Shown here: positions 1-7,681 of the stretch, piece after piece | Position numbering within the stretch: position 1 is the first letter of the stretch | Layout: every line of letters starts with the position of its first letter | DNA from: Parapedobacter indicus | GTDB lineage: Bacteria; Bacteroidota; Bacteroidia; Sphingobacteriales; Sphingobacteriaceae | Direction: 5' to 3' | Length of the DNA: 64,000 nt | Assembly (NCBI RefSeq): GCF_900113765.1 | Contig: NZ_FOQO01000002.1 | Coordinates: forward strand, 682,001-746,000 | The notes under the pieces: generated by a model | The model's database searches: none | What the model saw: only the letters and a program-made list of their open reading frames with translations | What the model was told of the DNA's origin: nothing | Program-made: the position numbers and the translations under genes

Positions 1-428
1 CTTCTTAATGCGCCGTCGCCTTGCGCGCTCGTAGCAGAATGGGTATGCGTAGACGAGGTTAGCACGTGTTCGGGAGGTATACCCGTTCGCTTGTGGATAA
101 TCCGTTTTGCCTCATCATACACCTCTCGCGCGATGGATATATTATCCGAAACAACGAAGGCCAGCTTCGTCGTACCGTCATCCAGCACCAGCGCACGCGC
201 ATGCAGCTGGTCGTGTACATTTTTCGCCTCCGGCGGAATGCCAAAGTTGCCAACAATGCCCCCACCCAGATAAGGCGTGATGTTACTGATGGATGCTCCG
301 GCTCTGAAAACCAGTTGTTTGGTGGGGTCGGCATTGGATTGCCCCCTTGTTTGTAAGCCGGACAAACAGAGAAAACCCACCAAAATGGAAATTTTCCTTA
401 CTTCAATAAATCGGGTTATTGCTTTCAT
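1..428 (-). CDS. Neutral/alkaline ceramidase-family protein, N-terminal part (cut by window edge)
   Basis: The minus strand is open from the ATG at 426-428 to the window edge, so the stop lies outside. The reading begins with a Sec-type signal (MKAITRF, then a hydrophobic stretch ISILVGFLCLSG). It continues into a segment typical of neutral ceramidases: a strand ending in SNITP, a hydrophobic DNIS strand, and the metal-binding-type motif STHTHS near residues 130-135. The same order is found in the full-length paralogue at 3520-5076. The start is 19 nt after the stop of the deleted paralogue at 448-993, so the two are probably cotranscribed from the promoter near 1040. In this family the enzyme hydrolyses an amide-linked acyl chain outside the cytoplasm; the true substrate of these Bacteroidota homologues is unknown. 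Confidence 0.8.
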   Translation of the reverse strand, partial: MKAITRFIEVRKISILVGFLCLSGLQTRGQSNADPTKQLVFRAGASISNITPYLGGGIVGNFGIPPEAKNVHDQLHARALVLDDGTTKLAFVVSDNISIAREVYDEAKRIIHKRTGIPPEHVLTSSTHTHSATSAQGDGALR

Positions 429-447
429 TTTCTTCCTAATAGTTGAT

Positions 448-993
448 TCATTGCCTGATCGTTTTTGTCAAATGCCGGACTACTTTCCGATCGTCGCCTG
501 CTAGTTCATGAAGAAGGCGAACAGCCGTGTCAAGCATTAGTTCTCCTCCTCCCGGTGCCAACCTCGAATTAATCGTTTCATAACTCCCTTGAGCGAATGC
601 TTCCCTGTTTGGGACGTATGCAATATGGCTGTTGGTCAATTCTATGATCAGCGTGGTCGGGAAAGGCGACTTTTCCTTGATCGCCATTCCTAACGCTGCA
701 AAAAGTTCCCCCGGCAACCCGACGATTGCCGCGCTGTCACTGATCTGCATTACCTGCACATGGAGCGGCAATGTCCAAGGTAATGAACCCACGGTGGGCG
801 GAATCGCTTCCCCTGTTTGTCGCATCCGATATAGTGAACGAATTTTGACAGCCCGCCTACGTGGCGTGATGTTGGCTTGCGCAATACCCGCATAGGATTG
901 CGCACAAACAGGTAACGTAGCGCCGCACATCATCGCCAAGAGTAAAGCGGTGAGAGGAGGAGCAGACACAAGACTACCTGGATTTACGCTCAT
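448..993 (-). CDS. Internally deleted ceramidase-family protein (signal peptide plus C-terminal part only)
   Basis: This 181-aa frame starts at the ATG 991-993; an upstream Met at 1056 would put 21 poorly coding residues before the signal peptide. Residues 1-32 form a signal peptide, followed by AGIAQANITP, which matches the first strand of ceramidase-family proteins. The frame then passes straight to a segment matching the C-terminal third of the 518-aa paralogue at 3520-5076 (compare FPTTLIIELTNSHIAYVPN here with FPFTFVVELANGIVGYVPT there). About 300 residues are missing, including both histidine motifs and the nucleophile region, so it cannot be a normal ceramidase. The reading frame is intact and has its own operator-bearing promoter (1040-1070). 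It is either a decaying copy or a repurposed binding protein. Confidence 0.75.
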   Translation of the reverse strand: MSVNPGSLVSAPPLTALLLAMMCGATLPVCAQSYAGIAQANITPRRRAVKIRSLYRMRQTGEAIPPTVGSLPWTLPLHVQVMQISDSAAIVGLPGELFAALGMAIKEKSPFPTTLIIELTNSHIAYVPNREAFAQGSYETINSRLAPGGGELMLDTAVRLLHELAGDDRKVVRHLTKTIRQ

Positions 994-1039
994 AATTAAA
1001 GGTCTTTCTTTGTATATGTTCGTTCCGAACAATATAAAG

Positions 1040-1070
1040 CAAAGATAAGAATACAACTTGTATATACAAG
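1040..1070 (-). promoter_or_regulatory. Internal promoter with GntR-type operator
   Basis: On the minus strand TATCTTTG (1047 to 1040) is a perfect match to the Bacteroidota -7 element TAnnTTTG. Ten bases upstream is the perfect 14-bp palindrome CTTGTATATACAAG (1057-1070), where the -33 region should lie. The same palindrome occurs upstream of the first gene of the cluster at 5146-5159, next to a divergent GntR-family regulator. This gives the deleted ceramidase-like gene and its downstream partner a separate but co-regulated start, about 40 nt before the ATG at 993. Confidence 0.7.
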
Positions 1071-1097
1071 AGAAAAGATTTCAATTTTGTCCAGCAA

Positions 1098-3488
1098 CTA
1101 CTTCCGGACGGCAGCGAGTTGCTTATGCAACGTTTCCTCGAGCAGTTCCAGCTTTTGCTGGAGCGAATAAGGTGTATAGACATAGTCCTGTTCAAACTGA
1201 AAACCCAGCCGGGAATCCCTGGTTGCTGCCAGCAACGACAAACGGGTGCGTGCGATCTCTTCCTTTAGCAATGACTCCATGCGTTCCAATATTGCCGACG
1301 ATCGAACCGGATCGTTCGACGAAGCCCATTTCAGCCGCAAATTTTCAAATTCCAATACGGCTGCATTGCTTTGCATCATTCTGTTCAGCTGTTCAGCAAT
1401 GAGTACCTCCCGGACCGCTCTTTTCCGCTTACGCTCCGGGCTATTTAAAGCGGCTTCTCGATACAACTTAAGTCCCTGTTCCATGGTATGGGAAGCCCGT
1501 TTTAAATAATCCAAAAAAACGGGAAGAATTAACTTTCCTTCGGGGACGACGATACCCGTTGCCCGTTGTGCATAGCGCTCCGCCTGATTCGTTCGATTAG
1601 TGAAATCGGGGTAAAAAACCATCCGGGAAACGGTAAAAGGCCAGTAAGGATTGAGGTTACTCCCGAGATACCCCATCCATTGGGATTGGTCCGTCCACGA
1701 ATAATTGAACGTTGCAGTGCGGGCCGGAGGCTCCTGAAAGAACAAGGGATTCGCGACTGCATGATTCGTACCCATATTGGGTCCCGTATCGGGAACCAGT
1801 CGGATTGCCTCATCAAAATAATGCCATGCCTGAAGCACGCGTTCTTCTTGGTCGTCGCCAAAAATAAACGATGCGTAGTTTGCTAGCAGTTCTTCAAAAG
1901 GAGGTGCATCACTCCAGCAAGACCATGCACGCAATGCTACGATAAAATTTGCACTGTATCCGCTGCTCCAGCTTTCCAGCGTACCGCTAATCTTGTATTT
2001 TTCCAGTGCATCGTAGCGGGTTTTCCACTGACCCGGGAACGGCAGGTAAGGTTGCGTTCCAAACTGCCAACTCGCGAAGGTATCCACTTTGGCATAAGCT
2101 TTCATCCCGCGTGCCGCTACCTCTTCCAACTGACCACGGGTCACTTCTGCGGGACCGATTTGGGAAAGGGAATAATCGCGGAGATATCCTTTCATTCCGT
2201 CCAGCTCAAAACTCTTTCCATTCTCCCAGGTGAGCATAGGAATGGCAGCAGCAGGTAGTTGCTGGACAAAATATCGCTTTAATTTTTCATTTTGCGGCCG
2301 GAAATCAATATTATACTCCCAAGCCAGTACTTCGGTTGCTGGATTTACCCGATGACATTCCTCGGTTACAATGCCGATAGCTCGGCTCCAGTTCCGTGCC
2401 CAATCTTTAACTTCGTCTTCCGGCGCTCCGTGCAATCCACCCCACTTTCCATACCAAAATCCTTCCGTAAGCAACACATAGCCTCCCATATCCGGAAACT
2501 CCCGGATGATGTCTTTTACGAGCGTGCGCAATCCGGCTTCGCTGTCCGGCGTACCCGTATATTGGTAAATAATGGGTGTAAATACTTGGATACCGTACCG
2601 GGACGCCCGCCGGATCAGATCATGTATGCTGGACGGATCCTGCTTACGCACCCGTTTTAGCAGGCGTGCATAAAAATCGGTTGAGTTTTCAGCCGTGTTA
2701 CGGTCGCCGTTCGGATTAGCATAGACAGAAGTAAACAGACCATCGAATCCATCGTGCGCCAACCGGGAAAGTTGCTGATCGGGCCACTCCATCCACCCCA
2801 GCCATGAGAGGGCCATGCGACGTTGATACAAGCTGTTTCGAACGGCGTGTAACCCTTGGGGCAAAAACGGTGCCTCGCGCAGATTCATTCGGGCTTCCAG
2901 GTTAAAAAGGCCCTGCCGAACGCCGGATAAATCGTATCCACACACAACAATTCGTTCAGAATCCGCTAACAGTTCGTAGCTTTTTGGCGTATCCAGCGAA
3001 CTGCCCAAGCCTGGGAAATGCTCCCTTACCCCCAGCAAAATACTACGTGTTAGCTTTTTCCAGTCTACCAGCGAATCACGGCTTTCGACGGTTATCCGGA
3101 CGCCCATGGATCCTTCGAGATAGTCTTGAAAATCTTTTGCAAGATCCAAGAAAGCTTCCTCACTACCATCCACAATGATCAACTTCCATCCATCCGTCGG
3201 AAGCGCCATTTCTCCGGGACGCGGCTGTATTTCCGGATTGCGGTTATTTTCATGGATGAGCGCATTTCTTACACGTTCATGATAACCAAATAGTTTATCT
3301 GGTGGTAGCACTCGTTCAATTTCCTGAGCGAACTGCTCAGCAGAAATCGATGGAGGATCCGCGTCCGGCGCTGCTGGTGTAACAGATGGCAAAACCGGGA
3401 AAGACGGAAATGTCGCTGCTACCGCCGTGCCGATTACTCCTTTTCCAGTATCGCCAAGGAAACGACGCCGATTATATTTCTTCGTCAT
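1098..3488 (-). CDS. Tat-exported glycoside-hydrolase-like protein (GH20/GH67-type fold suspected)
   Basis: The 796-aa product starts with a twin-arginine signal (NRRRFLGDTGKG, residues 6-17). Residues of about 100-210 look like the N-terminal alpha/beta domain that precedes the barrel in alpha-glucuronidases and hexosaminidases. The region of about 225-560 has the strand spacing of a TIM barrel, with aromatic and acidic patches such as LTEGFWYGKW and LAWEYNID. The C-terminus is helical and carries a DSRLGF motif shared with the 777-aa protein at 35355-37688, so the two are distant paralogues in different operons. The gene follows the full-length ceramidase-like gene by 31 nt. The glycosidase call is by fold and motif impression; the substrate is unknown. 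Confidence 0.65.
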   Translation of the reverse strand: MTKKYNRRRFLGDTGKGVIGTAVAATFPSFPVLPSVTPAAPDADPPSISAEQFAQEIERVLPPDKLFGYHERVRNALIHENNRNPEIQPRPGEMALPTDGWKLIIVDGSEEAFLDLAKDFQDYLEGSMGVRITVESRDSLVDWKKLTRSILLGVREHFPGLGSSLDTPKSYELLADSERIVVCGYDLSGVRQGLFNLEARMNLREAPFLPQGLHAVRNSLYQRRMALSWLGWMEWPDQQLSRLAHDGFDGLFTSVYANPNGDRNTAENSTDFYARLLKRVRKQDPSSIHDLIRRASRYGIQVFTPIIYQYTGTPDSEAGLRTLVKDIIREFPDMGGYVLLTEGFWYGKWGGLHGAPEDEVKDWARNWSRAIGIVTEECHRVNPATEVLAWEYNIDFRPQNEKLKRYFVQQLPAAAIPMLTWENGKSFELDGMKGYLRDYSLSQIGPAEVTRGQLEEVAARGMKAYAKVDTFASWQFGTQPYLPFPGQWKTRYDALEKYKISGTLESWSSGYSANFIVALRAWSCWSDAPPFEELLANYASFIFGDDQEERVLQAWHYFDEAIRLVPDTGPNMGTNHAVANPLFFQEPPARTATFNYSWTDQSQWMGYLGSNLNPYWPFTVSRMVFYPDFTNRTNQAERYAQRATGIVVPEGKLILPVFLDYLKRASHTMEQGLKLYREAALNSPERKRKRAVREVLIAEQLNRMMQSNAAVLEFENLRLKWASSNDPVRSSAILERMESLLKEEIARTRLSLLAATRDSRLGFQFEQDYVYTPYSLQQKLELLEETLHKQLAAVRK

Positions 3489-3519
3489 GACTGTCTCATT
3501 CTTTCAAACGACTCCGGAC

Positions 3520-5076
3520 TTATTCCAGTTCCGGTGGAACATTCCCATACGCCCATGGAGCAACGAATGGCGGGGGTGGGGGTGGCACAGGCGTTTTACC
3601 CGGTGTCATCTGATTGGCCAACTCAATGCCCGTATCGGCAAACTGACGGCCCGCAGAGACTTCCAAATTAGAGTAAGAGGTTAGGCGGGTTTCATACCCG
3701 CCGCCGTTAGGCCCCAATGCTTCCTCGGTTGGCACATATCCAACAATACCATTGGCTAATTCGACGACGAACGTAAATGGAAAATGGCTCCCTTTTTTGA
3801 TATCGAGTCCGTATTGGACAAAGTATTCTGCGGGATTGGATACAAAAGCAACTGGCCCTACTTGAATCGTTTGTACCTCCACTTCAACTTCGGGACGCTG
3901 TTTGATCAACGCATCGAGCATGACCGTTTCTTTCGCAAATGTCCATTCAACAGGGCCAACCTTTTGCGGATCCTGTTTTACCAATTCGAGCGCCCGCTTA
4001 ACTTTTTCGGGGGCCGGTATCCTTCGTTTTACTTTCCACACTTTTTGCCTTGAGTCCAACGGAATATCGCTCCCTGCACCCCGGCGAACAAGCAATAGCG
4101 TTTTATACGCCTCCGCACCCACACGCCCCCCAACAAGCTCCCACCATTCCTCTGGATCGGGATTTGCATATTTTGCCAGATTATCTACCTGTGTGATATC
4201 ACCGCATGCGCCTTGCAGAAAAACTACCGGCAATGCCGCATTGCCTGTGGCACCGCGTAGCGTCCGCTCCATAGATCCCACCCAATTGGCAGATATCCCA
4301 CCCGGGTTCGTCGTATTGTGACAAGCAAAGTTTACCATTACGCCCAGCAGATTGTCATCCATGTCCCACACCCCGATCGTACCAACATCCGGATCGATAG
4401 GGCCGGCATAGTCGATAATATCCGGATTTCCGACACCGGGATGCGAGTAGGTTAACCCATTCTTCATACGAAGGCGACGATTAAAGGATACTTTATCCTC
4501 GTGGCCGACACCAACCGCGAGCTTTGCATCTTGCCGATTCGCATCAGCGTCAACAACTGCTTCAACGATTTGATGTACCAGGTGCTGAATAAAACCCGGA
4601 TCAGAAATAATGGATTTGTTGGTAACTAAATCTTTTACCAACGGGGATGCGTTGTCATAATCCCCCGGTTCTGACATCGCAATCGGTCCTGACGAATGAG
4701 AATGCGATGCGCCGATCATGATGTCTTCAGGTTGAATCCCGCAGCGTTCCTGAATCTCCGCCCGCGCCATCAACACAACTTTCCGGGTAATAAATAATAA
4801 ATCCACACCAACAAATGCTACCCGCTTTTTGCCATCATCAAAAACGGCAACCCGAACCTTACACGGATCATGAAATTTCCGATGGTAACTTTTACCATAA
4901 TTCCCCGGTTGCTCCATACCGATATCCGGTGTAATGTCTTTCTGCGAGAAACCCGCTTTGAAAACCGGAGCGGCGGTCGGCAGTCCCGAAGCGGCAGCAG
5001 CTATGATGGTCAGACAGATTGTTAAAAAAGGTATTAAGGCATATTTTCCCTTTTTACAAGATGCATTTCTCCACAT
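3520..5076 (-). CDS. Neutral/alkaline ceramidase-family hydrolase, full length
   Basis: A 518-aa protein with a signal peptide (residues about 12-36). The ceramidase-type domain begins at FKAGFSQKDITP (39-50). GASHSHSSG (123-130) and ACHN (H253) occupy the places of the zinc-binding histidines of neutral ceramidases. The segment GACGDITQ (289-296) corresponds to the family motif G-D-V-S-P, so Thr295 stands where Pseudomonas neutral ceramidase has its nucleophilic Ser. The C-terminal part contains VELANGIVGYVPTEEA. It is the first gene of the minus-strand cluster, with an operator at 5146-5159 upstream. Export and amide hydrolysis are expected from the family; the Ser-to-Thr change makes true ceramidase activity uncertain. 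Confidence 0.82.
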   Translation of the reverse strand: MWRNASCKKGKYALIPFLTICLTIIAAAASGLPTAAPVFKAGFSQKDITPDIGMEQPGNYGKSYHRKFHDPCKVRVAVFDDGKKRVAFVGVDLLFITRKVVLMARAEIQERCGIQPEDIMIGASHSHSSGPIAMSEPGDYDNASPLVKDLVTNKSIISDPGFIQHLVHQIVEAVVDADANRQDAKLAVGVGHEDKVSFNRRLRMKNGLTYSHPGVGNPDIIDYAGPIDPDVGTIGVWDMDDNLLGVMVNFACHNTTNPGGISANWVGSMERTLRGATGNAALPVVFLQGACGDITQVDNLAKYANPDPEEWWELVGGRVGAEAYKTLLLVRRGAGSDIPLDSRQKVWKVKRRIPAPEKVKRALELVKQDPQKVGPVEWTFAKETVMLDALIKQRPEVEVEVQTIQVGPVAFVSNPAEYFVQYGLDIKKGSHFPFTFVVELANGIVGYVPTEEALGPNGGGYETRLTSYSNLEVSAGRQFADTGIELANQMTPGKTPVPPPPPPFVAPWAYGNVPPELE

Positions 5077-5127
5077 AATAATCAGATTTGTTTCCAGATT
5101 AATCTTTCCCTATCAGTTAGTTAGTAA

Positions 5128-5159
5128 CAAACTAAGACAAAAAATCTTGTATATACAAG
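5128..5159 (-). promoter_or_regulatory. Promoter and operator of the ceramidase-like cluster
   Basis: The perfect palindrome CTTGTATATACAAG lies at 5146-5159. Eleven bases downstream on the minus strand is TTAGTTTG (5135 to 5128), one mismatch from TAnnTTTG. The arrangement copies the internal promoter at 1040-1070. The operator would cover the -33 region, which fits repression by the GntR-family product of 5333-6049. Confidence 0.65.
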
Positions 5160-5214
5160 AACACAAATAATTTTATTTTTAAACAAATGGAAAACAAATG
5201 AATAATTGAATTTA

Positions 5215-5228
5215 TTTGTCTATACAAG
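5215..5228. promoter_or_regulatory. Degenerate copy of the GntR operator
   Basis: TTTGTCTATACAAG differs from CTTGTATATACAAG at two positions. It lies between the operators of the two divergent promoters and could support looping or cooperative binding. No -7 element is obvious next to it. Confidence 0.5.
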
Positions 5229-5281
5229 AACCAGAACAAAAACCAATTGTATCCGATTCGATTTACGAACAGCATACCGTA

Positions 5282-5316
5282 CTTGTGTACACAACCAAAA
5301 AATTTGATTAGCTTTG
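5282..5316 (+). promoter_or_regulatory. Autoregulated promoter of the GntR gene
   Basis: CTTGTGTACACAAC (5282-5295) contains a perfect 12-bp palindrome of the same TTGT-N4-ACAA type as the other operators. Thirteen bases downstream TAGCTTTG (5309-5316) matches TAnnTTTG, and the regulator's ATG follows at 5333. The overlap with the -33 region points to autorepression. Confidence 0.65.
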
Positions 5317-5332
5317 CCCAAATTGTTATTAC

Positions 5333-6049
5333 ATGGTGAGGACACCGACAACTCCTATATACCGAGTGCTTTTTAACAATCTGAAGGGCCAGATTGATGA
5401 TGGACATTATAAAAAGGGGGATTTACTTCCGTCGGAAAATGATTTATGCAAATTATACAGTACCACCAGACCCACCGTCAGACAAGCATTGAGTGAGTTA
5501 GCCCGTTTGGGATATATCGTCAGGCATCATGGAAAAGGAAGTATTGTTTCGGAGCCAAAAAACGGACTCGGCATTCTTTCCATTAAAGGTTCCACGGCTG
5601 GCGTGGGTAAAAAGAATCTACAAACGAAAGTGTTGGCAAAAACGGCAAAAACAAACTGGCCTATCGATTTTCCTTACGAACTTACCGAAGCACAACGTCA
5701 TGCAGGCTGCCTATACTTATCTCGCTTACGTTTTGTAAATGGCTTGCCCACATTGTACGAAGAAACGTATATTACGGATATCGACCTGCCTCGCTTTACG
5801 ATGCATAACCTCGAAAAAAACTCATTGTTTGAAACCTTGAACAAGTATCACAAGGTTGAGATTAAAGAAGGCGAACAAAAGATATGGGCGGTAGCGGCTG
5901 ACAAAGCTGTATCCGACCTGCTTTCTGTCAAACCAGGCAAGCCCATACTACACATGAAGCGCAGTATGCACACCAACAAATCGAACCTGATCATCTATTC
6001 GTTCCTTTACTGCAATACAGAGGAATACTTTATTCAGGATTATTTTTGA
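5333..6049 (+). CDS. GntR-family transcriptional regulator, HutC/UTRA type
   Basis: A 238-aa protein. Residues 1-75 form a GntR winged helix (LPSENDLCKLYSTTRPTVRQAL as the helix-turn-helix, then the wing GYIVRHHGKGSIV). Residues of about 95-235 form a UTRA ligand-binding domain (GLPTLYEETYI, PGKPILHMKRS). UTRA regulators sense small molecules, often sugar derivatives, and normally repress neighbouring operons. It is divergent from the ceramidase-like cluster. Four TTGT-N4-ACAA palindromes lie at its own promoter, at the start of the cluster, between them, and inside the cluster. The start ATG at 5333 is 17 nt after a good -7 element, giving a short leader. Confidence 0.9.
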   Translation: MVRTPTTPIYRVLFNNLKGQIDDGHYKKGDLLPSENDLCKLYSTTRPTVRQALSELARLGYIVRHHGKGSIVSEPKNGLGILSIKGSTAGVGKKNLQTKVLAKTAKTNWPIDFPYELTEAQRHAGCLYLSRLRFVNGLPTLYEETYITDIDLPRFTMHNLEKNSLFETLNKYHKVEIKEGEQKIWAVAADKAVSDLLSVKPGKPILHMKRSMHTNKSNLIIYSFLYCNTEEYFIQDYF

Positions 6050-6067
6050 GGCACTGCCCATCACATA

Positions 6068-7093
6068 TCAAACCCGCTCAAACTTGTAGGGGTACACGTT
6101 ACCGGATGCCCATTGTGCCACATAGATGTTTTCATCCCGATCGACGCATACATCATGGGGATGTATGAATAAGGGTGTCTGCTGTGACATCGGCTGGAGT
6201 TTTCCATCTTTGTACACAGGCTCGGAACCGCCAATGTTCGAGATAACACGATTTTCTTTATCTAAAATTGTAACAAAGCCAGATTTAGCGTGATTCATGT
6301 CGGGCGACCGTAACACTGCGGCATACAACAAATCTCCATGAATTACCGGCCGACATACGCAAGCACCGGGCACTTCAATGATTTCCAATAGATCTCCTGC
6401 CATCGTAAATCGCTTGAAACAGCACCGGGTCCGATCGGTCACCAATAATGTCGCATCGCCTTTCCGCTTGTCGACGCAGATACCGTGGGCATTATCCAGA
6501 AACTTATCTCCCTCGCCCCGACCGCCAAACCAACCCTTTAATTTTCCATCAGCGCCGTAATGGAGAATATACTGTTGTCCATATCCGTCTGCGACATAGA
6601 TATCACCATTCGGCGCTACGGTCGTTTCAGTAGGCACATAAGCTTCTTTCTTTTCGTATAGTTCAGCTGCTTCAGGGAATTCCAACGTCATCAATAGCTC
6701 GCCATCCAATGTTGTTTTATACACTTCATGCCTTGCCGTATCCGTAATGAGCAGAAATTCGTCCTTACCTTCTCCAGCTAGGGTTAAGCCATGTGCACCG
6801 GGGTATTCCTTGCCCCAGCTGTTTATCAATTTTCCCCCAGTATTGTATATCAATACATTATTTCGGGTCTCATTGGTAAGCAACAGAATACGACCTTTTC
6901 TATCTTGCACCATTTCATGGCAATCCTTGACCGGGAATTGGGAGGCGTTTAATTCGCCCCAACCTTTTACCTGACGATATACTCGCCCATTGTGTCCATA
7001 AAAGGGAACTTCCTTTTTGTCGGAAAATACAGGTTTTACTGCCATTGCTGAAATACTGATAGCCGTCTGGCCGATAAATGTTCTTCTGTTCAT
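6068..7093 (-). CDS. Exported NHL-repeat six-bladed beta-propeller protein
   Basis: A 341-aa protein with a Tat-like signal (MNRRTFIGQTAISISAMA). The rest shows repeated propeller blades of the NHL type: GAHGLTLAGEGKDEFLLITD, APNGDIYVADGYGQ, NAHGICVDKRK and HPHDVCVDRDENIYVAQW, each a strand pair with a conserved H-x-[VI] or D-x-[ND] turn. Such proteins resemble peptidylglycine alpha-amidating lyase propellers and often sit in sugar-utilisation clusters of Bacteroidota without a proven reaction. It converges on the GntR gene with an 18-nt gap. Its promoter appears at 7161-7168. Confidence 0.75.
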   Translation of the reverse strand: MNRRTFIGQTAISISAMAVKPVFSDKKEVPFYGHNGRVYRQVKGWGELNASQFPVKDCHEMVQDRKGRILLLTNETRNNVLIYNTGGKLINSWGKEYPGAHGLTLAGEGKDEFLLITDTARHEVYKTTLDGELLMTLEFPEAAELYEKKEAYVPTETTVAPNGDIYVADGYGQQYILHYGADGKLKGWFGGRGEGDKFLDNAHGICVDKRKGDATLLVTDRTRCCFKRFTMAGDLLEIIEVPGACVCRPVIHGDLLYAAVLRSPDMNHAKSGFVTILDKENRVISNIGGSEPVYKDGKLQPMSQQTPLFIHPHDVCVDRDENIYVAQWASGNVYPYKFERV

Positions 7094-7160
7094 TTGCTCA
7101 TCCTATAGGTTACAATTGCTTTTTATCCGAAAGAACCGCTCACACTGCGAATTGTTAGCG

Positions 7161-7168
7161 CAAACTTA
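7161..7168 (-). promoter_or_regulatory. -7 promoter element for the NHL-propeller gene
   Basis: On the minus strand TAAGTTTG matches TAnnTTTG, 68 nt upstream of the ATG at 7093. The plus-strand context CAAACTTAGATAAA is identical at the promoter of the FHS permease gene (around 40243). Confidence 0.5.
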
Positions 7169-7555
7169 GATAAACCTATTTAGCTATGCAAGTTTTGGTA
7201 GCAAATACATGCGCCGGGGGCTACGCTGTTCAACCGGTCACTAATCGGTCCTTGTTTTGATTTCACGGTCGCCGCAAAGCGAGGGAGACGGATCCGAAAG
7301 AAATGGATGCTACGGATAACTTTGGATACGCAACGCAGCGGTAACGCTCCGCGTCACTAGGCTTCTTTTGCGCATCCAATATTATCCGGGGTACTCGCCA
7401 CATCTGGTGTTTTACGTCTGCTGCAGAGCAAGCCTTGAAGACGCAAGCGCAGCGCAGTGGATTCCAGCTTGTGAGCAGCAGGCTAAAACACCTACCGTGC
7501 ACAAATGCCAAGCGCATGCACCTGCTAGAAACGACCTGTCTTTCGGTTACCGATC

Positions 7556-7599
7556 CCGTACCTACTCTGTACCTATTCCGTACCTTGTATTCTGTACCT
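7556..7599. repeat. Four CYGTACCT direct repeats spaced 11, 11 and 14 bp
   Basis: CCGTACCT at 7556 and 7578 alternates with CTGTACCT at 7567 and 7592. The 11-bp spacing is one helical turn, so the copies face the same side of the DNA. This may be a binding array or decayed tandem repeats; there is no gene start immediately beside it. Confidence 0.5.
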
Positions 7600-7681
7600 T
7601 GGCGCTCAATAACCGATAGGCAAAGGGTAAGAAAAGCCTAGGCAATGGGTATGTTTGCGAGAACAATCCAGTAAATGTAAC

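Larger units (their letters stand above)
7094..7681. other. 588-bp gene-free gap between two clusters
   Basis: No frame here shows a recognisable protein on either strand; the short open frames have unusual composition and no start context. The left edge holds the promoter of the NHL-propeller gene. The right part contains a set of CYGTACCT direct repeats (7556-7599). The gap separates the ceramidase/GntR locus from the last gene of the 17-gene cluster, so it may also contain that cluster's 3' untranslated region. I see no clear intrinsic terminator. Confidence 0.6.

Noticed and set aside
59-334. Short open frames at the left edge
   Set aside because: They are shadows of the ceramidase-family gene that runs off the window in another frame of the minus strand.
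7263-7517. 84-codon minus-strand frame in the gene-free gap
   Set aside because: Cys/Arg/Ser-rich composition, no start context and no similarity to known folds.
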